A program made the translations under genes and the position numbers. Shown in pieces: positions 26,248 to 35,385 of a stretch of 64,000 bases of DNA. The notes under the pieces were generated by a model. The model was not told the origin of the DNA. It did no database searches and saw nothing but the letters and a program-made list of their open reading frames with translations. The stretch's first letter is position 1. Each line of letters starts with the position of its first letter. The DNA is from Methylobacterium sp. WL1 (GTDB taxonomy: Bacteria; Pseudomonadota; Alphaproteobacteria; Rhizobiales; Beijerinckiaceae): NCBI RefSeq assembly GCF_008000895.1, contig NZ_CP042823.1, positions 1,240,001 through 1,304,000 of the forward strand, given 5' to 3'.

Positions 26248-27372
26248 CTACTCCATCGTCGGCGCCAGCTTCTTCACGCTCTGCACGTCCTCGCCCAGCC
26301 AGGCAGCGTTCTTGGCGGTGCCGTCGAAGGTCGCGCTCGTCTTGAACAGCTCGTACTTGCCCTCCAGCGCGTAGGGCTTGGAGCGCGACAGCAATTCTGC
26401 GACCGTGGCCTTGTCCATCGGCTTGAACGTCTTCACCGCCTCGATCGCCTGATCGAGGTCGCGCTGATTCTGGATGCCGGTGATCACCACCGAGACCGGC
26501 AGGTTCAGCGAGAAGTGCAGGTATTCCAGCGGCTTGATCGGCGCGTCGGCCTTCAGGATCACCCCGTCGCCGAAGGTCTTCATGGCGAGCGGCGCGATGC
26601 CCTCGGCCACGAGGTGCGGCAGCACGAGATGGCCGAACGAGCGGAAATGCGCATCCATCACGTTGAGCGGCATCTGGCAGGAATCGAAGTGGAAGCCGCG
26701 CTCCTGCGCCACCGCCAGCATCTGCAGGTGGATGCGCGGGTCCTTGTGGCCGGTGAAGCCGATGTAGCGCAGCTTGCCCTGCTTCTTGGCCTCCAGGAAT
26801 CCCTCCATGGCCCCGCCTTCGGCGAAGACGCGGTCGGGATCGTCGTAGCGCAGGATCTCGTGGTGCTGGACGAGGTCGATCCGGTCGGTGCGCAGACGCA
26901 GGAGCGACTGGTCGATCTGCTTGAGCGCCTCCTCCTTGGTCCGCCCGTCCATCTTGGACATCAGGAAGACCTTGTCGCGGTAGCCGCCCTCGGCCAGGGC
27001 CGCGCCCATGCGCAGTTCGGAGCGGCCGTCGTTGTAGTCCCAGCAATTGTCCATGAAGGTGATGCCGCGATCGACGCCTTCGTGGATCAGCCGCGTCGCC
27101 TCGGCATCCGTCACCGCGCTCTTGCCGAGGTGGAACCCGCCCATCCCGATCGCGGAGATCTTTTCGGACGTCCGCCCGAACGGGCGGTAGAGCATCTCGC
27201 CCCGGAGTTCGCCGGGATCGGTGACCAGCGGCAGGTCGGCCGGGTCCTGCGGCCGGGTGTTCGGCAGCGGCGGGACGCTCACGGCCGCACCCGCGCTGCC
27301 GGCGCCGGCGAGACCGGTGCCCGTAAGCCCCGCGCCGAGCACGGCGCCCTGGATGAAGCTGCGGCGTTCCAT
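26248..27372 (-). CDS. Tat-exported aldo/keto reductase
   Basis: A 374-residue protein. The N terminus MERRSFIQGAVLGAG is a twin-arginine signal followed by a hydrophobic Gly/Ala stretch ending GAAVS. The AKR barrel starts at GRTSEKISAIGMGGFHLG. The catalytic tetrad is visible as Asp and Tyr in ITFMDNCWDYNDG, Lys in FLMSKMDGRT and His in LVQHHEILR. Substrate is unknown; periplasmic AKRs of this kind resemble 'YghZ/general stress protein 69' types. It converges with the molybdenum hydroxylase gene and its start faces away from larB, 55 bp downstream of that operon's end. Confidence 0.87.
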   Translation of the reverse strand: MERRSFIQGAVLGAGLTGTGLAGAGSAGAAVSVPPLPNTRPQDPADLPLVTDPGELRGEMLYRPFGRTSEKISAIGMGGFHLGKSAVTDAEATRLIHEGVDRGITFMDNCWDYNDGRSELRMGAALAEGGYRDKVFLMSKMDGRTKEEALKQIDQSLLRLRTDRIDLVQHHEILRYDDPDRVFAEGGAMEGFLEAKKQGKLRYIGFTGHKDPRIHLQMLAVAQERGFHFDSCQMPLNVMDAHFRSFGHLVLPHLVAEGIAPLAMKTFGDGVILKADAPIKPLEYLHFSLNLPVSVVITGIQNQRDLDQAIEAVKTFKPMDKATVAELLSRSKPYALEGKYELFKTSATFDGTAKNAAWLGEDVQSVKKLAPTME

Positions 27373-27427
27373 CGGATATCTCCGTTCGGGAAGGTGTCTG
27401 GTTCGAACGGTAACGGGTGGCGGGACA

Positions 27428-28108
27428 TCATCGTTCGGCCTCCTGGGCGAGGCGGCTCGCCGCGTTGAGCAGGCGCAGGGCCGCGCAGGCGGCCCCGTAG
27501 CCGTTGTCGATATTGACCACCACGATCCCGGGGGCGCAGCTCGCCAGCACCGCGTCCAGGGCTGTGCGCCCCCCTGCGGCGACGCCGTAGCCCACGGAGG
27601 TCGGGACCGCGATCACCGCCCCGGCGACGAGGCCGCCGACCACGCTCGGCAGCGCCGCATCCATGCCGGCCGCGACGATCACCACCGGATGCGCCCGGAT
27701 CTCCTCCAGACGCGTGGTCAGCCGCCACAGGCCGGCGACACCGACATCGGCGAACAGCGTCGCGGATCGTCCGGCATAGCCGAGCGTCCGTAAGGCTTCC
27801 CGGGCGACCGGGACGTCCGAGGTGCCGGCCGCGACCACGGCCACCCGGGCCGGACCGGCAACCGGCGGGCCCTGCCCGAACACCGCCGTGCGCGAGACCG
27901 GACAGTAATCGAGCCGCGCCGCGTGCCCGAGCCGGGAGAACTTCTCCGGGTCGAGCCGGGTCAGGAGCAGCGAGGCACCCCGCTCGCGTGCGGCCGCCAG
28001 GATCGCGTCGATCTGCTCGGGGCTCTTGCCGGCGCAGAAGATGGCCTCCTCCAGGCCGATCCGCTCGGGCCGGGCGAAGTCGAGGGTGAATTCGTCCGCC
28101 ACGCTCAT
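27428..28108 (-). CDS. larB: Nickel-pincer cofactor biosynthesis protein LarB (NaAD carboxylase/hydrolase)
   Basis: A 226-residue protein of the PurE-like LarB family. Visible features are RPERIGLEEAIFCAGKSPEQI, RLDYCPVSRTAVFG, VAVVAAGTSDVPVAREA, VIVAAGMDAALPSVVGGL, VPTSVGYG and VVNIDNGYGAA. LarB carboxylates the pyridinium ring of nicotinic acid adenine dinucleotide and cleaves the phosphoanhydride, the first step of nickel-pincer nucleotide synthesis. The start overlaps the larE stop (ATGA). It is the last gene of larC-larE-larB. Confidence 0.92.
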   Translation of the reverse strand: MSVADEFTLDFARPERIGLEEAIFCAGKSPEQIDAILAAARERGASLLLTRLDPEKFSRLGHAARLDYCPVSRTAVFGQGPPVAGPARVAVVAAGTSDVPVAREALRTLGYAGRSATLFADVGVAGLWRLTTRLEEIRAHPVVIVAAGMDAALPSVVGGLVAGAVIAVPTSVGYGVAAGGRTALDAVLASCAPGIVVVNIDNGYGAACAALRLLNAASRLAQEAER

Positions 28109-28920
28109 GCGGGGAATGCTCCGGTCAGGAAGGCGCTGCCGACCCGGTAGGGTGCGAACCGGACGGCGCCTGAGAGGCGCGGCGGCGCGATCTCCCGGAT
28201 GCCGGATCCCAGGGCGGCGCGGCGCTCCGCGTCGAGGGCGGCGAGGCTGCCGGGGTCGAGCTCCACGACCACGCCCTCGGCACGCACCCGGCAGCGAACC
28301 GCCCGCTTGGGGCCCGCCCCGGCATCGAGGGCGCCGCCGACCAGACGCTCGACCGCGTGGATGAAGGCCAAGGTCTCCGGCTCGATCGGGATGCCGGTCT
28401 CGACCCGGCTCGACAGGCAAGGCGCGGCCGGCAACTCGGCCACCGCGCCGAGACCGAGGTCGCGGGCCAGCGCCCGCACGGCCGCCTTGTCGAACCCGGC
28501 CTCGACATAGGGGTGGCGCACCGCATGCTCCCGGGCGGCGTCGAGGCCGGGTCGGTACTCGCCGAGGTCGTCGCGATTGGCACCCGACAGGATCTGCCGG
28601 TCGGTGACGTGCCGGACCGCGCCGTACAGATTGGTCTTGCAGAAGAAGCAGCGGTTCACGGGATTGGCCCGGTAGGCCGGGTCGGCGAACTCGCCGGCTT
28701 CGATCACCTGCAGGTCCCAGCCCTCCCGGGCGGCCTCGGCCCGGACCCGCGCGGTCGCCTCCCCGGGCACGGCCGGGGAGACCGCGTGGACCACGAGGGT
28801 CGCGGCCGGTGCCAGCCGGTGAGCGAGGGTGGCCAGCGTCAGGCTGTCGACCCCGCCGCTCACCGCCACCGCGACGGGACCGAGCCCCGCCAGCACGGCT
28901 TCGAGATGCGCGCGCGTCAC
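28105..28920 (-). CDS. larE: LarE, sulfur-inserting enzyme of nickel-pincer cofactor synthesis
   Basis: A 271-residue PP-loop ATPase. The ATP-binding motif VAVSGGVDSLTLATLAHRL is at the N terminus; SGANRDDLGEYRPGLDAARE and the Cys of LPAAPCLSSRVETGIPI follow. LarE AMPylates the LarB product and installs sulfur. In the Lactobacillus enzyme a single cysteine is sacrificed, while other LarE proteins hold an Fe-S cluster on three cysteines. Here NRCFFCKTN gives a Cys-x2-Cys besides the PCLSSR cysteine, compatible with the cluster type. It starts at GTG 28920, overlapping the larC stop by four bases. Confidence 0.9.
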   Translation of the reverse strand: MTRAHLEAVLAGLGPVAVAVSGGVDSLTLATLAHRLAPAATLVVHAVSPAVPGEATARVRAEAAREGWDLQVIEAGEFADPAYRANPVNRCFFCKTNLYGAVRHVTDRQILSGANRDDLGEYRPGLDAAREHAVRHPYVEAGFDKAAVRALARDLGLGAVAELPAAPCLSSRVETGIPIEPETLAFIHAVERLVGGALDAGAGPKRAVRCRVRAEGVVVELDPGSLAALDAERRAALGSGIREIAPPRLSGAVRFAPYRVGSAFLTGAFPA

Positions 28921-30224
28921 CGCTCCTCCTTCGTGGTCTCTCGCAGGGCGAGGCGTTCGGCCTCGCGGCGCACATGCGCCCGGGCAGTGTGATCTCCCTG
29001 GCCCAGCGTATCGTCGGCCTCGGCCTTGGCGGTGCGCCCGCCCGGCCGGTCGACCACCTTCACCCGCACCGGCCGGCCCTCCGGCGCGACCGTGACGGCC
29101 TCCCGGCCGAGCACCGCGCGCGCGACCCGGTGGTGGCGCAGCCCGATCGTGGTGGTCTCGCGGAAGCAGGCCGCGATCGCCGCCTCCAGGTTCTCGGGCT
29201 GCACCAGGGCCTGGATATGGGCCATCATCCGGCCCTTCTTGCCCAGCACCGGCATCTGCACGACGTCGCGCATGCCGGGCTCCGCGCGCAGGCGGTCGAG
29301 GCCCATCGCCAAATCCTCCCCCGACTGGTCGTCGATCTCGAACGCGATCACCACCAGGTCGTCCCGGCCGGGATGAGCGGCGGGCGCCTCCTCCAGCACG
29401 AGGGCGCGCAGGCAATTGCTCAGGCCCGGCAGGACCCTCGTGCCGAAACCGATCCCGCTGGGCCCGAGCGTGCCGGCGGGCCGGCCGCGCCCGGGCGCCT
29501 CACCGCAGAGATGGCGCAGGATCGCCGCGCCGGTGGGGGTCACGCGCTCCCCCGGGATCCCATCGTCGAGGGTCGGAAAGCCTTCGAGCAGGAGCGTGGT
29601 GGCGGGGGCCGGCACCGGCAGGGGGCCGTGCTGGGTCCGGACCCGGCCCGAGCCCAGCGGCAGGGCCGAGACGCTCCAGTTGCGCACCTCGAGGGCGGCG
29701 ATCAGGTAGGCGGCGGCGACGATGTCGGCGATCGAATCGAAGGCGCCGACCTCGTGGAACGCCACCGCGTCGACCGCGATGCCGTGGACCTGGGCTTCGG
29801 CCTCGGCGAGGTGCCCGAAGATCGCCAGCGCATGCGCCCGGACGGCCAGCGCAAGGTTCGCCCGGTCGAGATCCCCGCGGATCTCGGACCAGGGCCGGTG
29901 GCCGTGATGCGGCAGGTGGTCCGCGTGCCCGTGCGTCGGGTCGTGGGCGTGATCGTGCGTGGCATGGTGATCGTGGCGGTCCGGATGGGCCGAGTGGCCG
30001 CCGTGCCGATGCGGCGCAGGCATCTCAGCCTCGGGGGCCGAGACCGCGAAGCGCAGGCCCCGCAGGATGCCGTCGTTGTGCTGCGACGTGGTGCAGGCGA
30101 TGCGCGGATCGACGGCCCGCACGCTGGCGCGCACGCCCTCGAGATGCTCGGGAAAAGCATCCAGCAACGCGGCGGCGAACATGTCGCCGGCGACGCCGCC
30201 GAGTGCGTCGAGATGGATGTGCAT
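28917..30224 (-). CDS. larC: LarC, nickel insertase of the nickel-pincer cofactor
   Basis: A 435-residue protein. MHIHLDALGGVAGDMFAAALLDA is the LarC N terminus; HEVGAFDSIADIVAAAYLI, PVPAPATTLLLEG, ERVTPTGAAILRHL and DDLVVIAFEIDDQSGEDLAMGLDRL follow. A His/Asp-rich segment (about residues 73-110, with HRHGGHSAHPDRHDHH) probably binds nickel. LarC inserts Ni into the bis-thiocarboxylate precursor using CTP. In Lactobacillus it is made by a frameshift between two ORFs; here it is one continuous gene. First gene of the larCEB operon. Confidence 0.92.
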   Translation of the reverse strand: MHIHLDALGGVAGDMFAAALLDAFPEHLEGVRASVRAVDPRIACTTSQHNDGILRGLRFAVSAPEAEMPAPHRHGGHSAHPDRHDHHATHDHAHDPTHGHADHLPHHGHRPWSEIRGDLDRANLALAVRAHALAIFGHLAEAEAQVHGIAVDAVAFHEVGAFDSIADIVAAAYLIAALEVRNWSVSALPLGSGRVRTQHGPLPVPAPATTLLLEGFPTLDDGIPGERVTPTGAAILRHLCGEAPGRGRPAGTLGPSGIGFGTRVLPGLSNCLRALVLEEAPAAHPGRDDLVVIAFEIDDQSGEDLAMGLDRLRAEPGMRDVVQMPVLGKKGRMMAHIQALVQPENLEAAIAACFRETTTIGLRHHRVARAVLGREAVTVAPEGRPVRVKVVDRPGGRTAKAEADDTLGQGDHTARAHVRREAERLALRETTKEER

Positions 30225-30467
30225 GGTCTGTCGGTCGGCTCGAACCGGTTGCCTGATGCGGTTCAGATCGGCCGCCGCCGGCCGAAGGCAAGGGACGCGG
30301 ACCCATCGCTGCGACGCGGCGTATCGCCGTCGGTCCGGGCGGAGCCGTCGTCCGTCAGCGCGGCGGCTCCGGATTACGCGCCGCGGAGCGGTTGGAGGGG
30401 CCCACCGAGGGTGAGCTCCGGCCGACGCGTCCTGTAGAACCGGGCCGCTGAGGCCTGACGATCCATC

Positions 30468-31058
30468 TCAGTTCGGGACCAGCCGCCTTATCGTCTTCGC
30501 GGGCACGCCACCGACCAAGACTCCCGCCTCGACATCCTTGGTCACGACAGATCCAGCCGCAACTATAGATTGTTCTCCGATCGTAACGCCGCACAAAATG
30601 ATTGCCCCGGCTCCGATCCAGACACCGTCATGCACGATGATGTCTTTGTGGAATGTCTGACGCGTTATGCTTGTTCTATCGTGGAACGCGTCGATGACGA
30701 GATCATGCGTCGATGTTTCGAAGCTTACCCTGGAACCGACCATGCATCGATTACCGATCTCGATCCGCGCGCTCCGGCAGGCAAATCGGACATCGGAATT
30801 GATGAATGTTTGATACCCAATCGTAAGACCTCTTATAGCCTCGTCGTTGAGACTTTGTTCAAAAATGATGGGACTGGAAATATGTGATTTTGCTCCGATT
30901 CGGACGCCAATATTGCGCAACAGCGCTCGCCGCGCGCCGTTGAGCCCGTAGAAATTCGGAATCCGGTTATATACGATTAGTATAAAATAACTATATAACC
31001 GCAATAAGTAGAGCACACTCAATTCAATCGCCCATATATATCCGCCGATTGACGGCAT
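30468..31058 (-). CDS. Hexapeptide-repeat acyltransferase (maltose O-acetyltransferase-like)
   Basis: A ~196-residue left-handed beta-helix acyltransferase. Hydrophobic N-terminal part ([20 protein letters not shown]), then [77 protein letters not shown] and [11 protein letters not shown]. The catalytic His is probably that in STHDL. Such enzymes O-acetylate sugars or polysaccharides. The start is uncertain: the frame is open to 31196, but residues before MPSIGGYIW look spurious. The gene is markedly A+T-richer than its surroundings, suggesting transfer. Confidence 0.75.
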   Translation of the reverse strand: MPSIGGYIWAIELSVLYLLRLYSYFILIVYNRIPNFYGLNGARRALLRNIGVRIGAKSHISSPIIFEQSLNDEAIRGLTIGYQTFINSDVRFACRSARIEIGNRCMVGSRVSFETSTHDLVIDAFHDRTSITRQTFHKDIIVHDGVWIGAGAIILCGVTIGEQSIVAAGSVVTKDVEAGVLVGGVPAKTIRRLVPN

Positions 31059-31206
31059 TTGGTTAAATACTATCCTGAAAATCAATCTTTGAGCAAGCGT
31101 ATCCCGCCATGGCTCAGGCGCGGATCCCGGCAGCCGCCGCGTCCGAGCGCATGTTACAGCCGCCGGCGGGGGTCCGGGCCGGTACGCCGGTCTCATGCCA
31201 GGTGTC

Positions 31207-31917
31207 TCAGGCCAGATGCAGGTAGGCTGGGTCGAACAGGCCGCGCTCCATCAACCCGTCAAGGTCGTGGATCGTCAGGCGCCGGCCCCGCAGAGCGATG
31301 AGGCCGCCGGTGCGCAGCGCCTTCAGGGTACGGTTGATATGCACGCTGGTCTGGCCGAGGGCGTCGGCGAGGTCGGGTTGGGTGATCGGCATCGGGATCG
31401 TGTTTCCCTCGGCGAGGCCGACCCGGGCGAGCCGCAGGTACAGCTCGCAGAACAGGTGCGCGAGGCGCTCGATCGCCGAACGGCGCCCGACGCTGGCGAT
31501 CCACTCGCGCTGGAGCGCCGTGGTGTCGCGCATCTCGCGCCACAGGCACTCCTCCACCGCCGGCCGGGTCCGGATCGCCTCGCCGATCTGGTCCGGCGCG
31601 ATCCGGGCGACCGTGACCGGCGTGATCGCCCCGATGGCGTGGTCAAGGCGAGGCCAGCGGGCCGGGGAGGGGTCGCACAGGTCGCCCGGCAGGAGCAGCG
31701 AGACGATCGCTCGCCGACCGTCCGGAAACTGCTTGTAGCGGCAGGCCCAGCCGTCGAGGATCAGGTGGGTGTGGTGCGGGTCTTCGTGCTGCCCGACGAT
31801 GTCCTGACGCGGCGCGACGGGGCGGATATGCTGTCGGGCGAGGCCGTCGAGGGCGGCGCGGTCCTCGGGACCGAGCCGGACGTGCCGCTCCATCTTCCGC
31901 ACGAACGGGTTGTTCAC
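31207..31917 (-). CDS. Crp/Fnr-family transcriptional regulator
   Basis: A 236-residue protein with an N-terminal cNMP-binding-like domain ([34 protein letters not shown]) and a C-terminal helix-turn-helix ([30 protein letters not shown]). There is no cluster of N-terminal cysteines, so it is not a classic oxygen-sensing Fnr. GTG 31917 is preceded by GGAGG at 6 bases. Similar proteins are numerous in Methylobacterium. No target is evident; the acyltransferase gene follows on the same strand. Confidence 0.88.
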   Translation of the reverse strand: MNNPFVRKMERHVRLGPEDRAALDGLARQHIRPVAPRQDIVGQHEDPHHTHLILDGWACRYKQFPDGRRAIVSLLLPGDLCDPSPARWPRLDHAIGAITPVTVARIAPDQIGEAIRTRPAVEECLWREMRDTTALQREWIASVGRRSAIERLAHLFCELYLRLARVGLAEGNTIPMPITQPDLADALGQTSVHINRTLKALRTGGLIALRGRRLTIHDLDGLMERGLFDPAYLHLA

Positions 31918-32228
31918 GGCGGCCTCCGGTCAGAGGCCGCAATGCCGATGCGGTTCCGAACCGTCCGTCCATCCGTAGCTGGATCGTCCCGCCCGCGGCC
32001 GGCACGCGGCGGGCGGGCGGGCGTGGAAAGAGGGATCCGAGCAGTCGCGGCGCGCCCCAAACCACGCGACGACGCTGCCGATGGATGCCCACCGCACGAA
32101 GACGACTGTTGTCACAGGTATATTGCGGCCCGAGCGTCGAAGTCTGGTTGCACGCGACGGCTTATGCCGCGACCGGGCGTGCCCGCGCTAACCTGTGTTA
32201 ACCACCGCTGAGCCCTTTGGCCGCCCCG
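31918..32228. other. Intergenic region upstream of the Crp/Fnr gene
   Basis: No gene is supported on either strand. It holds the promoter of the Crp/Fnr gene and the 3' flank of the YihY-family gene. Confidence 0.35.
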
Positions 32229-33421
32229 TCACGCGGCGGCGGCTCCCACGGAATCGGCCATCTGGGCGCGTCGCGTGCCCAGGGGCTGCGGCTCACCCAC
32301 GGTGGTGTCCTCGGCGGTCTGATGCTCCATCTCGGCGTTCAGCTGGGCACCGGCGAGCACGATCATGGTCGAGATCCAGATCCAGGTCATGAAGCCGATG
32401 GCCGCGCCGAGGGAGCCGTAGGTCTTGTTGTAGCTGCCGAAATGGGCGACGTACCAGGAGAACAGCAGCGACGCGACGAGCCACAGCAGGGCCGCCGCGG
32501 CGCCCCCGGGGGTGACCCAGCGCCAGCGCGGCGCGTCCCGGCTCGGACCGTAGCGGTAGAGCAGGGCGAGCCCGAGCAGGACTGCCACGAGCAGCGCCGG
32601 CCAGCGCAGCAGGGTCAGCCACCAGGCATCGGTCCCGAGCCCGACATAGGTCAGCACCACCGGCAGCACCACGACCGCGGCCAGAGCCAGGATCAGGAAC
32701 GCCAGCGCCCCCGCGGTGAAGCCGAGGGAGACGACGTTGAGCAGGACGAAATTGCGCTTCTCGCGCTCGTTGTAGACGATGTTGAGGGCGTCGAAGACGT
32801 GCTTCACGCCGCCGTTGGCGCTCCAGACCGACAGGACGATGCTGACGACCAGGCTCAGGCCCAGCGCGGTGTTGCCCTTCTCGTTCAGGCGCTTGACTTG
32901 GTCGCCGATGATCTCAAGGGCGCCCTGGGGCAGGACGCCCTGAAGGCTGGCGAGTTGGTCGTTGATGGTCGAGGCGTCGGCCACGAGGCCGTAGCAGGAG
33001 ACCAGCGCGGCGACGGCCGGGAAGATCGCCAGCAGGGTGAAGAAGGTGACGCCGGCCGCGATCAGCGACAGGCGGTTCTCGCCGATGTCCCGGTAGGTGC
33101 GCAGCGCGATGTCCTTCCAGCCCTTGGCGGGAATTTCGGCCGGATGGCTGGCGCCCCGCCCGCGATCGGCCTGGCGGCTCGCGACCGCCGGGCCTCGCCG
33201 CCCTCGTGCGCGGGCGCGGGTTCCGAGGAGCCCGCGAAGGCGGACCAGCGGCCCGGCTCCGCGCCGGCCGGGGCGGAGGCAGGAGCCGGGGCGGCAGACC
33301 GCCGCGGGAACGCAACCAGGCCGACGAGCGCGGTGGCCAGCGCCAGGGTCCAGACCGTCGAGGCGTGCCCCCCGGTGTCGCGGGGCACGGTGCGATCGGG
33401 ATCGGGGGAAGCCATCGACAC
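32229..33421 (-). CDS. YihY/BrkB-family inner-membrane protein (frameshifted in this sequence)
   Basis: The C-terminal ~310 residues are a clear YihY/BrkB family protein: EIPAKGWKDIALRTYRDIGEN, LIAAGVTFFTLLAIFPAVAAL, NGGVKHVFDALNIVYNEREK, WRWVTPGGAAAALLWLVASLLF and SYNKTYGSLGAAIGFMTWIW. The likely N terminus (MSMASPDPDRTVPRDTG with a hydrophobic WTLALATALVGLVAF helix) is in another frame, from 33421. The frames join if one base is added in the CCCC run at 33154-33157. Function of the family is unresolved despite its old RNase BN label. The C terminus is a ~40-residue soluble tail. Confidence 0.78.
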
Positions 33422-33681
33422 GCCTCGCTACGGGTTCAGGAACCAAGTCCGGTCGGCCTCCGGAAGGAGACGGATCCGACAGGGAACGCCGTTGCGAGCC
33501 CGCCGGTTCGCGGGTCCGTTCGTCTTCGGCCCCGACACCTCGGCCCGTCACGCTTGCTTGTATTGGTTCGTCTCAGTGTCGCGGCAACACGGTCTAAACC
33601 CATGTTGGCGCGAGAGCCGCGTGGGCGCGCCACAAGCGAATGCGACGGGCGCGATAGGCCCGCCGTCGATGCCCGGACCTG

Positions 33682-34443
33682 ATGCCAGACACCGAAGGCC
33701 ACACCCTGCCCGATCCGGCCCGCGACATCCGGCATGGCCTGCCGGACGCGATCCGCATCCACCTCGGGACGCTGCTCGGCCTGACCTACGACGCGGTCGG
33801 CCCGACTCCGGCGGCTGCCTCGGATCGCTTTGCCGACCTGTTGGCGCGCCTGGACGCCGCGCTCGCCAAGGACCAGGCCTCAGAGCCGGTCTCGGGGGAG
33901 GTCGAACGGGAGGCCGACTTCCGCGCCGGCCTGCTGAAGGTGGTGCCGGCCCTACACCGCTTCGCCGTCTCGTTGACCCGAGACCCCGCCGCGGCTGATG
34001 ACCTCGTGCAGGACACGCTGCTGCGGGGCTGGCGCGGACGAGCCGGCTTCACCCCCGGGTCCAACCTGGAGGCTTGGCTTTTCACGATCCTGCGCAACGT
34101 GTTCTACAGCCAGCACCGCAAGCAGGGTCGCGAGGTCGCGGACACCGACGGCAGCTACGCTGAGCGGTTGACCAGCGTGCCGGAGCAGGGCGGCCATCTC
34201 GACCTGCAGGACGTGCGCGCCGCCCTCGACCGGCTCGCCCCGGTGATGCGCGAGGCACTGGTCCTCGTGGCGATCGAGAACCTCAGCTACGAGGAAGCCG
34301 CAGCCGTCATGCAATGTCAGATCGGCACCGTGAAGAGCCGGGTGTGGCGTGCCCGCGAGCAGCTCGCCCGGATGCTGGGCTACACCGGTGCCGAGATCGG
34401 CAACGACGGGGTGATGCTGTCGGTGACCGGGACGTCGGCCTGA
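33682..34443 (+). CDS. EcfG-type RNA polymerase sigma factor with a NepR-like N-terminal extension
   Basis: A 253-residue protein in two parts. Residues ~20-62 (DAIRIHLGTLLGLTYDAV, DRFADLLARLDAAL) resemble the two helices of the anti-sigma factor NepR. From ~75 it is an ECF sigma factor: region 2 with ALHRFAVSLTRDPAAADDLVQDTLLRGW and LEAWLFTILRNVFYSQHRK, region 4 with LDRLAPVMREALVLVAIENLSYEEAAAVMQ and IGTVKSRVWRAREQLARML. The sigma part matches EcfG general-stress sigma factors. A stand-alone nepR lies convergently 204 bp downstream. Whether the extension inhibits its own sigma domain in cis is inference. Confidence 0.83.
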   Translation: MPDTEGHTLPDPARDIRHGLPDAIRIHLGTLLGLTYDAVGPTPAAASDRFADLLARLDAALAKDQASEPVSGEVEREADFRAGLLKVVPALHRFAVSLTRDPAAADDLVQDTLLRGWRGRAGFTPGSNLEAWLFTILRNVFYSQHRKQGREVADTDGSYAERLTSVPEQGGHLDLQDVRAALDRLAPVMREALVLVAIENLSYEEAAAVMQCQIGTVKSRVWRAREQLARMLGYTGAEIGNDGVMLSVTGTSA

Positions 34444-34647
34444 CGCCGCAGCCACGCTCTCCACCGACGAATACCCATCTTCGTCACATCACCCTCTGTA
34501 TTCGACAGAAAATTTGACTTAGGTGAAGGCGCCCGGGGTCGTTCCTGGGCGACATAGGACGGGTTGGGTCGATTCGTCGTCCCGGCTCAGCTCCCGTCGG
34601 TGTGACATCCCCCCGATCCATCGACGGGAGCCCCATCCCGGATCCCC

Positions 34648-34875
34648 TCAGCGTCCGGTCTCGTCCGCGCGATCGGCGTCGAGCTGCTGCAGCAGCTCCG
34701 CCAGCCTCGGATCCAGCACCTCATCGATCACCGGGTCATAGAGCGCGCGCAGCTGGCGCCCCAGGCGCGTCCGCGTCTGCGCATCGAGGACCGGGGCCTC
34801 GCTTGAGACCGGGAAGACCCGCAGGGCTGTGGGGGCGGATCGCGGGGCGGCGTGCTGGTGATCGGGACGTGGCAT
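34648..34875 (-). CDS. nepR: NepR-family anti-sigma factor
   Basis: A ~75-residue protein. After a variable N terminus comes the NepR core TRTRLGRQLRALYDPVIDEV and PRLAELLQQLDAD, the two amphipathic helices that clamp EcfG and are released by PhyR-P. ATG 34875 is preferred because a candidate EcfG promoter (34909-34932) would overlap a start further upstream at GTG 34914. It converges with the sigma factor gene. No phyR is in the window, so this is probably an accessory stress locus of the kind reported as paralogues in Methylobacterium. Confidence 0.8.
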   Translation of the reverse strand: MPRPDHQHAAPRSAPTALRVFPVSSEAPVLDAQTRTRLGRQLRALYDPVIDEVLDPRLAELLQQLDADRADETGR

Positions 34876-34908
34876 TCCACCTACATCGGCCTGGACCGGC
34901 GCGACGGC

Positions 34909-34932
34909 AACCACACGCCGTTACGAAGTCCC
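34909..34932 (-). promoter_or_regulatory. Candidate EcfG-dependent promoter of nepR
   Basis: On the minus strand GGGAC is followed after 16 bases by GTT, one mismatch from the EcfG consensus GGAAC-N16/17-GTT, 34 bp before the nepR start. Autoregulation of nepR by EcfG is common; this site is an inference. Confidence 0.45.
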
Positions 34933-34999
34933 GGGCGGCACGCGATTCCGGCGCATCGTCTTCGTCCGAACGCCGGCGGCTACGGTTCGGGACGAGGCT

Positions 35000-35287
35000 T
35001 CAAGCGTCGTCCTCCGGGGCGAACACTTCGCCCTGCTCGGCCAGCACGGCGTCGGCCTCGTCATGACCGAGGACATCCGGATCGGCCCGGTCCAGGGCCC
35101 GGGCCAGCGCGCGCTCCCAATCCGGCGGCGGGGGGCTGCCCTGCGCGGTCAGGATCTCGGCGGCGCGGGCGCGCAGCCGCGCCCAGGATTCCGCATCCAG
35201 CTCGGCAAAACTGCTCCCGAGCCCGAGATCGGCGGCGGCTCGCGCGGCGGCGGCCGTCCAGGCGGGCGGAGCAAGGGGTTCGGTCAT
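35000..35287 (-). CDS. Small acidic protein of unknown function
   Basis: A 95-residue protein, MTEPLAPPAWTAAAARAAA at the start, then FAELDAESWARLRARAAEIL, WERALARALDRADPDVLGHDEADAVLAEQ and an acidic tail. Mostly helical by composition. I do not recognise the family. It stands alone between nepR and the phosphoesterase on the minus strand. Confidence 0.6.
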   Translation of the reverse strand: MTEPLAPPAWTAAAARAAADLGLGSSFAELDAESWARLRARAAEILTAQGSPPPPDWERALARALDRADPDVLGHDEADAVLAEQGEVFAPEDDA

Positions 35288-35385
35288 AGCGGCCTCCCGT
35301 GGCGATCGCGATCCGCTCCGGCACATAGGGCGGCCACACGAAACGACGCGGCCCGGAATTGAGATCGCGGTGCCCTCCGCGGAGG

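Noticed and set aside
31059..31196. N-terminal extension of the acyltransferase
   Set aside because: Pro/Arg-rich residues of a different composition from the rest; a start at 31058 fits the family better.
33483..33508. GGAAC-N18-GTT upstream of the sigma factor as an EcfG promoter
   Set aside because: The spacer is one or two bases longer than the known 16-17 and the site is 174 bp from the start; too weak to list.
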